DNA of 24,386 nt from a virus (IMGVR_UViG_3300044961_001091:1-24386); one strand, 5' to 3'. Positions 7,020 to 15,500 are shown, counted from the stretch's first letter. Program-made: numbers and translations. Notes: generated by a model not told the origin, from the sequence alone.

Positions 7020-7861
7020 TGGCGCTCCGTATCGTCACGGCCGACGAGCGCCTCTCGCGCGCGGCGAACAAGACCACCATCGCCCTGTTCGGCCCGACCG
7101 GCGTCGGCAAGACGACGCAGCTCAAGCGCCTGGCGCCGAGCGAGACGGTCTGCATCGACCTCGAGGCCGGCATGAAATCGGTCCAGGAATGGCGCGGCGA
7201 CAGCATTCCAATCCGCTGCTTCGAGGACATGGTCGTGCTCGCCTCGCTGCTCGGCGGTCCGAACCCCGCCGCGGCGCCGGAGGCGTTCTTCTCGCAGCAG
7301 CACTACACGCACTTCGCCGCCCAGCATCCAGAGCTCGTTGCGCTGCTCGCCAGCAAGTCGATCGTCTTTCTTGACAGCATCACCGATCTCACGCGCCAGG
7401 CGATGGCCTGGGCCAAGAAGCAACCCGAGGCCTTCTCCGAAAAGACAGGCAAGCCCGACGTCCGCGGCGCCTACGGCCTGATGGCGCGCGAGGTGGTCGG
7501 TCTGCTGAAGCACCTGCAGCACGCCCCGGGCAAGACCGTGATCATGGTCGGCATCCTTGAACGCGTGACGGACGAGTTCGGCCGCGTCACCTGGCAGCCG
7601 CAGATGGAAGGCGGCAAAGCCGGCCGCGAACTCCCCGGCATCGTCGACCAGGTGATCTCGATGTCGCTTTTCGCGATCGAGAAGGACGGCTCGCTCCGCC
7701 ACGACCCCGAGACCGGCACCGAGCGGCGCTTCGTCTGCCGCGCCGGCAATCGCTTCGGGCTACCCGCCAAGGACCGCTCCGGAAGGCTCGATGAGGTCGA
7801 GCCAGCCGACCTCGCCGCGCTGCTCCGCAAGATCAACGCCCCTGCCACTGCCAACGCCTGA
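7019..7861 (+). CDS. Sak4-like RecA-fold recombination ATPase (AAA_24 type)
   Basis: A 280-residue ATPase. Walker A is GPTGVGKT at 25-32 and Walker B is IVFLD at 115-119. The 'CIDLEAGMKS' strand after Walker A and the C-terminal GREL-PGIVDQVI segment fit the phage AAA_24 family, which includes the Sak4 single-strand annealing proteins related to the RecA/Rad51 core. It should promote strand annealing or exchange in phage recombination, working with the ssDNA-binding-type protein encoded next. ATG 7019 is chosen over the longer open frame, which would overlap the previous gene by 130 bases and has no domain content. Confidence 0.83.
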   Translation: MALRIVTADERLSRAANKTTIALFGPTGVGKTTQLKRLAPSETVCIDLEAGMKSVQEWRGDSIPIRCFEDMVVLASLLGGPNPAAAPEAFFSQQHYTHFAAQHPELVALLASKSIVFLDSITDLTRQAMAWAKKQPEAFSEKTGKPDVRGAYGLMAREVVGLLKHLQHAPGKTVIMVGILERVTDEFGRVTWQPQMEGGKAGRELPGIVDQVISMSLFAIEKDGSLRHDPETGTERRFVCRAGNRFGLPAKDRSGRLDEVEPADLAALLRKINAPATANA

Positions 7862-7878
7862 GCCGAGAGGAGACCTCA

Positions 7879-8607
7879 ATGTACGACATGAACGATGCCG
7901 AGCTGCCGCGCAGCTCCGACCTGATCCCGGATGGAACCTTCGCGAAGGTGATGATGGTGATCCGCCCGGGCGGCCTCGACGGCCACGGCGAGGCAGATCG
8001 CGGGCTGCTCAAGCCCTCGCGCAGCGGCAGTGACACCAAGATGATCGACGCCGAGTTCACGGTGCTGGTCGGCCCACATGCCAAGCGGAAGTTCTGGCAG
8101 ACCTTCACCGTCGCTGGCGGGAAGGTGGACGAGCACGGCGTGTCGATCGCCTGGAAGATCTCCAAGGGGACCTTCCGCGCCATGATCGACAGCGCGGTCG
8201 GGCTCGATCCGCAGGACATGAGCGAGGCGGCGAAGGCCAAGCGGGTGCTGCGGGGCCTCTCCGATCTCTCCGGTATTTCCTTCGCGGCCAAGGTCAGGGT
8301 CGAGCCAAAGACCTCTGACTACAACGAGGCCAACAAGCTCGATCGGGTCGTCCTGCCGGGCGAGCCCGAGTACGCGCGGATCATGGCCGGCGAGGTGGTG
8401 CCGCCGTCGCCCACCACGCCGCGTGCTCCATCGAAGGGGCCGGCACAGGCGTCACTGGCGCCGCAATGGGCCAGCGCACCGACACCGCCATCGCCTGCCG
8501 CTGCGGCGCCTGCTTGGGCGACACCGAGCCCCGCGGCGGCGCCCCCAGCCACACCCATGCCGGCCCCGGCGCCACTGGCCGGTGCCCCAGCGTGGCTAAA
8601 CGGCTGA
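7879..8607 (+). CDS. DUF669-like phage ssDNA-binding-type protein
   Basis: A 242-residue protein with a good GAGGAG ribosome-binding site. The first 165 residues are a beta-rich domain (FAKVMMVIRPGG, MIDAEFTVLVGP, KFWQTFTVAGG, ISFAAKVRVEP) like the phage DUF669/OB-fold proteins that partner recombination ATPases. From about residue 170 the chain is alanine/proline-rich and low in complexity and ends APAWLNG, so it looks like a disordered tail. Single-stranded DNA binding is inferred from the neighbour and the fold-like pattern, not from a motif that I can point to. Confidence 0.62.
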   Translation: MYDMNDAELPRSSDLIPDGTFAKVMMVIRPGGLDGHGEADRGLLKPSRSGSDTKMIDAEFTVLVGPHAKRKFWQTFTVAGGKVDEHGVSIAWKISKGTFRAMIDSAVGLDPQDMSEAAKAKRVLRGLSDLSGISFAAKVRVEPKTSDYNEANKLDRVVLPGEPEYARIMAGEVVPPSPTTPRAPSKGPAQASLAPQWASAPTPPSPAAAAPAWATPSPAAAPPATPMPAPAPLAGAPAWLNG

Positions 8608-8614
8608 TGCCGAC

Positions 8615-9070
8615 ATGGCCCGTCGCCGCTGGAGCAGACCACGCAAGCCGCGCCCACAGGCCGGCATGCCATCGCTGCTGCGCAGCTACGCGCCTCTGCC
8701 GCAGGTCGGTCGCGCTCTCTGCGACCTCTGCGGCCGGCAGGCGACGGGCTTCGGCTACCTGCACCAGCTGCGCTCCGGCGAGTTCCCGCACCTCCGGTTC
8801 TGCAGCATGGCCTGCTGCGACGCCGGTGGCGCCCTCGCCGCGCGGAGCGGCGGCGTGATCGACAAGACCGCCATGGAAGCGCAGGCGATCAAGGACGCGC
8901 GGCGTCCCTTCGCCGAGGTGCTGATGGAGCTGAACCTCCTGGCCCCCTTCCACGGTCGGGACGCGTCGGAGATCGACCGCATCATCGAGGCCTGCGTCGA
9001 CGGCTTCCAGACATCGATGCAGCGCCAGGCCGCCAAGCGGGATCCCCTCGACCATGACATCCCCTTCTGA
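8615..9070 (+). CDS. Cysteine-rich protein with SSB-like C-terminal tail (DUF6511-like)
   Basis: A 151-residue protein. A basic N-terminus (ARRRWSRPRKPR) is followed by a probable zinc site, CDLCG near 36-40 and C-S-M-A-C-C near 63-68, then an all-helical second half. It ends LDHDIPF, very like the acidic DDDIPF tail that bacterial SSB uses to recruit repair proteins. The resemblance to DUF6511 proteins is from memory. It sits between the ssDNA-binding-type protein and the Fe-S nuclease, and overlaps the latter by 17 bases. A single-strand DNA or replisome-recruiting role is an inference. Confidence 0.6.
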   Translation: MARRRWSRPRKPRPQAGMPSLLRSYAPLPQVGRALCDLCGRQATGFGYLHQLRSGEFPHLRFCSMACCDAGGALAARSGGVIDKTAMEAQAIKDARRPFAEVLMELNLLAPFHGRDASEIDRIIEACVDGFQTSMQRQAAKRDPLDHDIPF

Positions 9071-9851
9071 GGCGCCCGTGCTGCTCGACCTGAACCACGG
9101 TTCTGGGTTCGTCTATGGCCGCGACGCTGCGGCACCAGGCGATGCCGACGCGCTCACGGCGCGGATGAATGCAGCGATCGACGCGGCGTTGATCGCACGT
9201 CATCGGCAGCAGACCCCGCGCGATTATCTCGGCGGCAGCCGGGTCGGCGAGCCCTGTGCACGTAAGCTGGTCTACGAGATCACCCACGCGCCGAAGGACC
9301 GGGACTTCGACGGCGGTATCCTCCGCGTCTTCGACGCCGGGCATCAGTTCGAAACCCTCACCATCCGCTGGCTTCGCATGGCGGGCTTCGACCTCCGCGA
9401 TCGTCGTCCTGATGGCCAGCAATTCGGCTTCGCCACAGCAGGCGGTCGGCTCCGCGGGCATGTGGACGGGATCCTGGTGAGCGGCCCCGAAGTCGGCGTG
9501 CGGTGGCCAGCGCTGTGGGAGCACAAGGCGCTCGGGCAGAAATCCTGGACCGATCTGGTGAAGCGCGGGCTGCGGCTATCGAAGCCGATCTACTTCGCCC
9601 AGGTGCAGCTCTACATGGCCTATCTCGGGCTCGAGGTGGCACTGCTCACCGCACTCAACAGAGACACCCTCGCGCTGCATCACGAGGCGGTCCCGTTCGA
9701 GGCCGCAGAAGCGCAGCGGCTCTCCGACCACGCCGTCGACATCCTGCGCGCCGCCGAAGCCGGCGAACTGCCGCCGCGCATCGCGCAAGCCGCCGACTTC
9801 CACCTCTGCCGCTTCTGCCACTACGCCACGCGCTGCTGGGAGGCACCATGA
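9054..9851 (+). CDS. Cas4/RecB-like PD-(D/E)XK nuclease with Fe-S cluster
   Basis: A 265-residue nuclease. The active-site pattern is complete: H97 and E100 (GHQFE), D138 (GHVDGI), E156-x-K158 (WEHKA) and the Q-x3-Y helix around 183-187 (AQVQLYMAY). One cysteine near the front (C68, GEPCARK) and three at the end (C252-x2-C255-x5-C261) match the split 4Fe-4S ligands of Cas4 and AddB. It probably resects or trims DNA ends for the Sak4-like annealing protein. No CRISPR genes are nearby, so a role in phage recombination is more likely than in adaptation. It overlaps the next gene as ATGA. Confidence 0.82.
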   Translation: MTSPSEAPVLLDLNHGSGFVYGRDAAAPGDADALTARMNAAIDAALIARHRQQTPRDYLGGSRVGEPCARKLVYEITHAPKDRDFDGGILRVFDAGHQFETLTIRWLRMAGFDLRDRRPDGQQFGFATAGGRLRGHVDGILVSGPEVGVRWPALWEHKALGQKSWTDLVKRGLRLSKPIYFAQVQLYMAYLGLEVALLTALNRDTLALHHEAVPFEAAEAQRLSDHAVDILRAAEAGELPPRIAQAADFHLCRFCHYATRCWEAP

Positions 9852-11170
9852 CCATCGTACCGTCCGACACGCAGCACCGCGCGATCGCTGCGATCAAACA
9901 CTGGTACGAGAACGACACAGAGCACCAGCAGGTGTTCCGGCTGTTCGGCTACGCCGGGACCGGCAAGTCCACAGTGCTGCGTTTCGCGCTGGAGGAGCTC
10001 GGCCTCGAGCACCACCGCAGCGGTGGCGATGGCGAGCCCTGTGTACCTGGCGTCGTGACGGCCACCTTCACTGGCAAGGCCGCGCTGGTGCTGCGCCGGA
10101 AGGGCACACCGGCACGCACCATCCACAGCCTGATCTACTCCGTGATCGAGGCGACCGAAGAGGAGGTCGAGGCCGCCGAGAAGAAGATCGAGGAGGCGGT
10201 GGTACGGGCGCGCAGCCTGACTGGCTTCGAGCGCACCACCGCCGAGGCAACGATAGAGGCCATGCGCCAGGGCGTCGCCGACATGAAGCGCCCGCGCTTC
10301 GCGCTGAACCCCAAAAGCGATGCCGCGCACGCGAAGCTCGTCGTGCTCGATGAAGTCTCCATGGTCGGCGAAGAGATGGCGCGCGATCTCCTGAGTTCCG
10401 GCAAGCCGATCCTCGTGCTCGGCGATCCCGGCCAGTTGCCGCCGATCCAGGGCGAGGGCGCCTTCACCAAGGATGCCCCGGACATCATGCTGACGGAGAT
10501 CCACCGCCAGGCGGCCGAGAGTGCGATCATCCGCCTTGCCACCATGGCGCGGCAGGGCGAGCCGATCGGCTTCGGACGCTACGACGACCACGTCTGGAAG
10601 ATGCGGAAGCTGGATGTCACGCCGGAGCAGGCACTGCGCGGCGGCCAGGTGATCTGCGGCATGAACGCAACACGACTGCAGCTGAACAACGCCATGCGCC
10701 GCGCCGCGGGCTTCGGTGCCGGCGGATGGCTGCCCACCGGCCCGGGCGAGAAGATCATCTGCCTGAAGAACCAGAACGATCTCGGCCTCATCAACGGGAT
10801 GTTCCTGACCCTCTCAGACATCGTCGACGAGGGCAGCCACTACCTATCGGCGGTGGTGACGGACGAGGACGGCAACCGCATCGGCGCGCCACAGGCTGAC
10901 GGCAGCCGAGGCCGGCTGCGCATCTACAAGGGCCACTTCGAGGACCATATCGCATTCGACAGGCAGCGCCATGACCGCGACTGGAAGCTGAAGAAGGGGC
11001 TGACCGAGGCAACCTTCGGCTGGGCGATCACCGGACACAAGTCGCAGGGAAGCCAATGGGAGAACGTCATCGTGTGGGATGACGGGCTCGGTCGCACCGA
11101 AATCGACCGTCGCCGCTGGCTCTACACTGTGATCACCCGCGCCGAGCAGGGGCTGGTGATCTTGGCATGA
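9848..11170 (+). CDS. RecD-like SF1B DNA helicase
   Basis: A 440-residue helicase. Walker A is GYAGTGKS at 34-41, Walker B LVVLDE has Asp168-Glu169, motif III is GDPGQLPPI, and the C-terminal UvrD-like motifs are ITGHKSQGSQW and YTVITRAE. This is the RecD/TraA/Dda type that unwinds 5' to 3'. A helical insertion of about 50 residues rich in glutamate (EEEVEAAEKKIEEAVVRARS) separates motifs Ia and II. It follows the Fe-S nuclease as ATGA and would supply an AddAB/RecBCD-like end-processing pair or a replication helicase. ATG 9848 is preferred; the longer open frame upstream is a shadow inside the nuclease gene. Confidence 0.85.
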   Translation: MTIVPSDTQHRAIAAIKHWYENDTEHQQVFRLFGYAGTGKSTVLRFALEELGLEHHRSGGDGEPCVPGVVTATFTGKAALVLRRKGTPARTIHSLIYSVIEATEEEVEAAEKKIEEAVVRARSLTGFERTTAEATIEAMRQGVADMKRPRFALNPKSDAAHAKLVVLDEVSMVGEEMARDLLSSGKPILVLGDPGQLPPIQGEGAFTKDAPDIMLTEIHRQAAESAIIRLATMARQGEPIGFGRYDDHVWKMRKLDVTPEQALRGGQVICGMNATRLQLNNAMRRAAGFGAGGWLPTGPGEKIICLKNQNDLGLINGMFLTLSDIVDEGSHYLSAVVTDEDGNRIGAPQADGSRGRLRIYKGHFEDHIAFDRQRHDRDWKLKKGLTEATFGWAITGHKSQGSQWENVIVWDDGLGRTEIDRRRWLYTVITRAEQGLVILA

Positions 11171-13743
11171 CCACTGCGCCGATCGACCTGAACGACGCGG
11201 GCCTCGCGCCGATCCGGCACGACCTGGGGGAGATCCGGCGCCGTCTCTCCGAGACAGCGCGAGACTGGCTGCCGCCATTGTTCCCAAACGCGCGGCGCGC
11301 CCCCGACGGTCGATTCCTGCGCTGCGCGGATCTCTCGGGCCGCGCGCCCCGGGGCGAAGGCTCGTGCGTCATCCATCTGGAGGGGCGCTTCGCAGGGTGG
11401 GGGTTCGATCACGCCACGGGGGAGAGCGCCGGCCCGATCGACCTGCTCGCCCACGGCACCGGCGTGGCAGATTCTCGTCTGTTCGACGAGGCCGCACGGC
11501 TTGCGCGCATGGATCGACCAGCAGCCTCGCCCCGCCCGGCCGAGCCGAAGCCGGACCACAGCCGGGAGGTCGCAAGGATCCTGAACGGCTGCCTTCCGCT
11601 CGCAGGCTCGCCTGCCGAAGGCTACCTGCGCAGCCGTGGCCTCTCACCACCCGACAGTCCTGACCTGCTGTTCCACGCCGATCTCGCTGACTTCGAAACA
11701 CGGCGCGGCTGGCTGGGAATGGTCGCGATCGTCCGCAACGGCGCTGGAGAGCCTACGGGCGGCATCCACCGCACCTTCTTGCTGGACGACGGCTCAGGAA
11801 AAGCACCGCCCGGAAAGAAAATGCTCGGCCCCGTCGCCAGCGGCGCGGTGCGGCTCGCATCATTGCCCCAGGACGGTCGGATCGGCGTCGCGGAGGGGAT
11901 AGAGACCGCGCTGTCCGCCATGGCCATGTTCGGCGTCCCGACGATGGCTGCGTTGTCGGCCGACGGCCTGCGGCGCTGGCAGTGGCCGGAGGGCGCCAGC
12001 CACGTCACCATCTTCGCCGATGCCGGCCAGGCCGGGAGGCAGGCCGCCGCGACACTGGCAGACCGGCTGAACGTCGCGAACATCCCATCACGCATCATCG
12101 CTCCCCTGCATGGTGACGACTTCAACGACGACCTGCGGCGCGGCGCGGCCGCCGCCGATTACGAGCAGGCGGCTGACACGGCACCGAATGCGCCCGGACC
12201 CGTGCCGGCGCCCGCGACGTTGGAGAAGCTGCTCGCGGCTGCCTCCAGCCTGACCCGCCCGCCCGATTCCGAGCCGCTCGCCGACTTGCTGGGGCGGCTC
12301 GCCCTGGCGCGGCTCGACCCGCTGCCCGAACGCCAGGTTCTCGCAGCGGTTAAGACCTCCACCGGCATCGCCGTCTCCATCCTGGAGAAGCAGCTCGTCG
12401 AACTGCGACGGCGCGTGAACGCAACCGGCGATGTCCGACGCGCGCCCGTCAGGGCGCCCTGGACGTCACTGCTGCGCATCGACGCCAGCGGTGCGCCGGA
12501 GCGCAACGAAGCGAACGTCATCACTGCGCTCTCGCTTGATGCTGCCTTCGCCGGCGCGCTGATGTTCGACGAATTCAGCCAGGAGATCATCGTCGCCCGA
12601 GCGCTGCCTTGGGATCCCGCCGGCACGTCGCACCCCCGCCCCTGGGGCGAAGCCGATGATGTGCGCTGCGCTGAGTGGCTGCAGCGGCACGAGATCAACG
12701 TCCCGCCCGTCGTGGTCGGCCGCAGCGTTGTCGCCGTGTCGCGCAACATCCGCATTCACCCGGTGCGCGACTATCTCGACGCGCTGGCATGGGACCGTAC
12801 GCCGCGCCTCGACGCCTGGGCCGTCACCTATCTCGGCGCAGAGGACACGCCGCTCCACCGCAGCATGGCCTCGCTGTGGATGATCTCAGCCGTCGCCCGG
12901 ATCATGCAGCCCGGCTGCAAGGCAGACCACATGCTGATCCTGGAGGGACCGCAGGGCATCCGGAAATCGACCGCACTGAAGGTGCTCGCCTCCGAACCCT
13001 GGTTCACCGACGAGCTCGCAGAGCTCGGCTCGAAGGACGCGGCGCAACAGATGCGCGGCATCTGGATCATCGAGATGGCGGAGCTGGACGCCATCGGCCA
13101 GGCGGACGTCTCACGCATCAAGGCGTTCCTGAGCCGCACCACGGATCGCTACCGACCGCCCTACGAGCGCTACGTCGTCACCGTCCCGCGGCAATGCGTG
13201 TTCGCCGGCACCGTGAACCCTGACACTTACCTACGCGACGAGACCGGCAACCGGCGCTTCTGGCCACTCCGCTGCGGCGACATCGACCTCGACGGACTAC
13301 GGCGAGATCGGGACCAGCTCTGGGCCGAGGCTGTCGCGCGCTACCGCGCCGGTGCCCCCTGGTGGATCGAGGACCGCACGCTCGTCGCCGAGGCAAGCGC
13401 AGCGCAGGAAGCGCGCTACCAGGGCGATGCATGGGACGCGCGGATCGAGCGCTGGCTCATCTCCGAGCGCAAGTCGGTGAATGTTGGCGTCGGACATTTC
13501 GAGGACTGGCAGGAGCGCTTCGTGCCGCGGGCCAAGCCTCTGACAGACGTCTCGGTCGGCGAGGTCCTGGAGCAGGCGCTCGGGATCGAGGCCGCGAAAT
13601 GGACGAAGGGCGACCAAATGCGGGTGGGCGCCTACCTCAAGGCAAAGAAGTGGGAGCGGTACAAGACCACTGGCGCCCCCAAGGACGGTGTCGCGCGCGA
13701 ATGGCGCTACCGCCGGCTCTCCCCGCCCGAGGAGGGCGCGTGA
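11167..13743 (+). CDS. TOPRIM primase fused to VapE/VirE-type helicase
   Basis: An 858-residue phage replication protein. The N-terminus has a CHC2-like front without a clear zinc site, then a Toprim_3 domain: Glu243 in VAEGIETALS and Asp285 in IFADAGQAG. The expected DxD second aspartate is a glycine at 287. A linker follows, then a virulence-associated E (SF3-like) helicase from about residue 520: P-loop GPQGIRKST at 594-602, IIEMAELDAI as Walker B, FAGTVN and TGNRRFWPL. The P-loop has arginine where glycine is usual before the lysine. It most likely primes and unwinds at the phage origin, which may be the repeat cluster just downstream. It overlaps the helicase gene as ATGA. Confidence 0.86.
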   Translation: MTTAPIDLNDAGLAPIRHDLGEIRRRLSETARDWLPPLFPNARRAPDGRFLRCADLSGRAPRGEGSCVIHLEGRFAGWGFDHATGESAGPIDLLAHGTGVADSRLFDEAARLARMDRPAASPRPAEPKPDHSREVARILNGCLPLAGSPAEGYLRSRGLSPPDSPDLLFHADLADFETRRGWLGMVAIVRNGAGEPTGGIHRTFLLDDGSGKAPPGKKMLGPVASGAVRLASLPQDGRIGVAEGIETALSAMAMFGVPTMAALSADGLRRWQWPEGASHVTIFADAGQAGRQAAATLADRLNVANIPSRIIAPLHGDDFNDDLRRGAAAADYEQAADTAPNAPGPVPAPATLEKLLAAASSLTRPPDSEPLADLLGRLALARLDPLPERQVLAAVKTSTGIAVSILEKQLVELRRRVNATGDVRRAPVRAPWTSLLRIDASGAPERNEANVITALSLDAAFAGALMFDEFSQEIIVARALPWDPAGTSHPRPWGEADDVRCAEWLQRHEINVPPVVVGRSVVAVSRNIRIHPVRDYLDALAWDRTPRLDAWAVTYLGAEDTPLHRSMASLWMISAVARIMQPGCKADHMLILEGPQGIRKSTALKVLASEPWFTDELAELGSKDAAQQMRGIWIIEMAELDAIGQADVSRIKAFLSRTTDRYRPPYERYVVTVPRQCVFAGTVNPDTYLRDETGNRRFWPLRCGDIDLDGLRRDRDQLWAEAVARYRAGAPWWIEDRTLVAEASAAQEARYQGDAWDARIERWLISERKSVNVGVGHFEDWQERFVPRAKPLTDVSVGEVLEQALGIEAAKWTKGDQMRVGAYLKAKKWERYKTTGAPKDGVAREWRYRRLSPPEEGA

Positions 13744-13774
13744 TGCGCCCACGGCACCTCACCGCGACGCTGTT

Positions 13775-14058
13775 CTGTCCCACTGCCCCACTTCGGCGAC
13801 TTCCGCCGTCGAAGTGGGACATGCGCAAGCCCAGGGTTCCCCCGGCTTTCCGAGCGTCTGTCCCACTGTCCCACCTGTCCCACTTGCTCCTCAGAGCTAT
13901 ACGCGAAGGGTGTGATGGGTCGGGAAATACATTCTCCTATACGGGTTTATGGAGGTGGTCGGCAGGTAGGACAGGTAGGGCAGAATTGGCCAAGCTGCTG
14001 ATTCAACAGCGAAATTCCTGTCCCACCTCTCCGTGCCAAGTTGGACAAGGTAGGACGG
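13775..14058. repeat. CTGTCCCAC short-repeat cluster (iteron-like)
   Basis: Perfect CTGTCCCAC copies lie at 13775-13783, 13858-13866, 13866-13874, 13875-13883 and 14018-14026; the middle three are tandem with steps of 8 and 9 bases. A near copy (CTGCCCCAC) is at 13783-13791. An inverted copy aagtgggaca is at 13812-13821. Degenerate inverted copies (aggtaggaca, aggtagggca) lie at about 13964-13981, with more at about 14038-14056. Such repeats would suit binding by a replication initiator. Confidence 0.65.
13787..13818. promoter_or_regulatory. Stem-loop at the left end of the repeat cluster
   Basis: CCCACTTCG (13787-13795) and CGAAGTGGG (13810-13818) pair perfectly over 9 bases with a 14-base loop that can extend the stem by about 3 more pairs. 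It is built from one direct and one inverted copy of the repeat unit. It could be a terminator for the primase gene, although no T-run follows, or part of the replication origin. Confidence 0.45.
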
Positions 14059-14204
14059 CCAGCCTCCAGCAGCGCCGCGGCCCCATTGCCCGCGCCCCGC
14101 CTGGCCGAGGTCATCAAGCCCCAAAGCCGGGCAGCGACGGTGAGCTCCGCCAAGAACCGCACCGTCGCCGCCCTCACCACGACGATCCCCTCTCGGAGGC
14201 CACC

Positions 14205-14750
14205 ATGGCTCTCGCGACTCTGACTGCGCCCGCGCCGCTGGCAAGCGGTGATGGCACGATCCCGGTGCACGCCGCCCTCGCGCACCGCTCCGTCCTCGCC
14301 CTCGACCTTGGCACCATCACCGGCTGGGCAATCCGCTTCCACGACGGCATCATCACCTCAGGCACGATGCGCTTCACGCCGAGCCGCTTCGAAGGCGGCG
14401 GCATGCGCTACCTCCGCTTCCGCCACTGGCTTGGCGACATTGCCCGGCTTGCTGGCGGCCTCGAGCGCATCGTGTTCGAGGAGGTCCGCCGCCACGCCGG
14501 CACCGACGCGGCGCACATCTACGGCGGCTTCCTCGCCCATCTCGCGGCCTGGGCCGACGAGCGCCGCATCGCCTACGAGGGTGTCCCGGTCGGCACGATC
14601 AAGCGCTTCGCCACAGGCCGCGGCAACGCCGACAAGGTCGCGATGATGGCCGCGATCCAGGCCCGCGGCTTCACGCCCGCCGACGACAACGAGGCCGACG
14701 CGATCGCACTGCTGCTCTGGGCCACCGAAGCCCACGGAGACCGCGCATGA
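14205..14750 (+). CDS. RuvC-like Holliday junction resolvase
   Basis: A 181-residue protein of the RuvC/RNase H fold. Asp34 lies in LALDLGT on the first strand, Glu92-Glu93 in IVFEEVRR, and the DNEADAIALL helix carries Glu163 and Asp165; together these are the expected metal-binding acids. It should cleave branched DNA during phage recombination or before packaging. ATG 14205 has a GGAGG ribosome-binding site 5 bases upstream; the upstream open frame is the repeat region and is rejected as coding. The stop overlaps the next gene as ATGA. Confidence 0.84.
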   Translation: MALATLTAPAPLASGDGTIPVHAALAHRSVLALDLGTITGWAIRFHDGIITSGTMRFTPSRFEGGGMRYLRFRHWLGDIARLAGGLERIVFEEVRRHAGTDAAHIYGGFLAHLAAWADERRIAYEGVPVGTIKRFATGRGNADKVAMMAAIQARGFTPADDNEADAIALLLWATEAHGDRA

Positions 14751-14971
14751 TGCTGCCCGGCTCCCCCATGCAGCCGCGGTCATCGCTGCAACGGGCGTGC
14801 AGCCCGACCACCGCGCACGAGCTCGACGCCCTACGCCGCCGCGTCTGGCGTGAGCAGGGCGTGGTCTCGATCGGCGTCGACGACATCACCGATCCCTGGC
14901 TGCGCCAGGCGCTCATCAATGAAGCCACGAAGCGGTGGGGACGCCGCATGGGAGGACACCATGGCGCGTAA
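14747..14971 (+). CDS. Small unrecognised protein after the resolvase
   Basis: A 74-residue protein overlapping the resolvase by ATGA and the next gene by 11 bases. The segment TAHELDALRRRVWREQGVVSIGVDDITDPWLRQALINEA is helical and could be a small DNA- or protein-binding unit. No family recognised. The tight overlaps and the fact that its frame holds through both support coding. The alternative start at the second ATG (14750) is equally possible. Confidence 0.55.
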   Translation: MMLPGSPMQPRSSLQRACSPTTAHELDALRRRVWREQGVVSIGVDDITDPWLRQALINEATKRWGRRMGGHHGA

Positions 14972-15500
14972 GCGGAAGCAGGTGCGGCAGCAGCACGAGC
15001 GGCTTGGCGATCCCACTGCATGGCGCCTGCAGCACGGACCGGTGACGTCGCCGCAGCGGATCGCGGATCCCTCCACCGGAACTCCGATCGCAGTGCGGCG
15101 CTGCGTCGACACACTCGGGCAGATGCTGGCGAACGGCACGATCACCGCAGAGATGCACGAGGCAGCGTCAATCTTCCATTCGCACTTCCGTGCGGCCTCC
15201 CTCGATCCCTTGCGCGCACGGTCACTGATGCGGCTTCCCGGCAGCACGGGCGAGAGCGTCACGGAGCATCAGGCTTGGGCCCGTGAGCATGTGGCGCGCG
15301 CCATCGCGGCCCTCGGTGGCAGCGACAGTCCTGCCGGTTCGTGCGTGTGGCACGTGGTCGGCTGCGAGATGTCGGTCAGGGAGTGGGCAATGCATCGCGG
15401 GTGGGGTGGGCGGAGCGTGCCCGCGACGCAGGCGCAGGGGATGCTGGTGGCGGCGTTGTCCGCTCTTGCAGGGCATCTCGGGCTTGCAGAGAATCGTTAA
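14961..15500 (+). CDS. DUF6456-like helical regulatory protein
   Basis: A 179-residue protein starting at ATG 14961 with GGAGG 6 bases upstream. It has a basic N-terminus (RKRKQVRQQHE), then a helical middle (EMHEAASIFHSHFRAASLDPLRA) and a C-terminal segment (WHVVGCEMSVREWAMHRGWGG to LVAALSALAGHLGL) that resembles the last domain of DUF6456 proteins, which looks like a sigma/HTH-type fold. The match is from memory. It may act as a late regulator or terminase-region activator, but nothing in the sequence proves this. It closes the operon that began at the resolvase. Confidence 0.58.
   Translation: MARKRKQVRQQHERLGDPTAWRLQHGPVTSPQRIADPSTGTPIAVRRCVDTLGQMLANGTITAEMHEAASIFHSHFRAASLDPLRARSLMRLPGSTGESVTEHQAWAREHVARAIAALGGSDSPAGSCVWHVVGCEMSVREWAMHRGWGGRSVPATQAQGMLVAALSALAGHLGLAENR

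Larger units (their letters stand above)
13744..14204. other. Non-coding 460-base region after the primase/helicase, candidate origin
   Basis: The frame shared with the downstream resolvase is open throughout, but its peptide is proline/arginine/cysteine-rich and is built from the short repeats, so I treat the region as non-coding. It holds the CTGTCCCAC repeat cluster, a strong hairpin and, at about 13895-13955, a stretch less GC-rich than its surroundings (ctatacg, aaatacattctcctatacgg). Short repeats, a dyad and an easily melted block directly after the replication gene fit a phage origin; this is inference. Confidence 0.5.

Noticed and set aside
9054-9851. A cas4 adaptation gene
   Set aside because: The Cas4-like fold is clear, but there are no Cas1 or Cas2 genes or repeats; the context is a phage recombination operon.
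13775-14058. A CRISPR array
   Set aside because: Repeat units are 9 bases, with irregular and overlapping spacing and inverted copies; no spacers and no cas operon.
13743-14204. An N-terminal extension of the RuvC-like protein, or a separate gene, running through the repeat region
   Set aside because: The peptide is proline/arginine/cysteine-rich, encoded by the CTGTCCCAC repeats; a GGAGG ribosome-binding site and the fold both begin at 14205.
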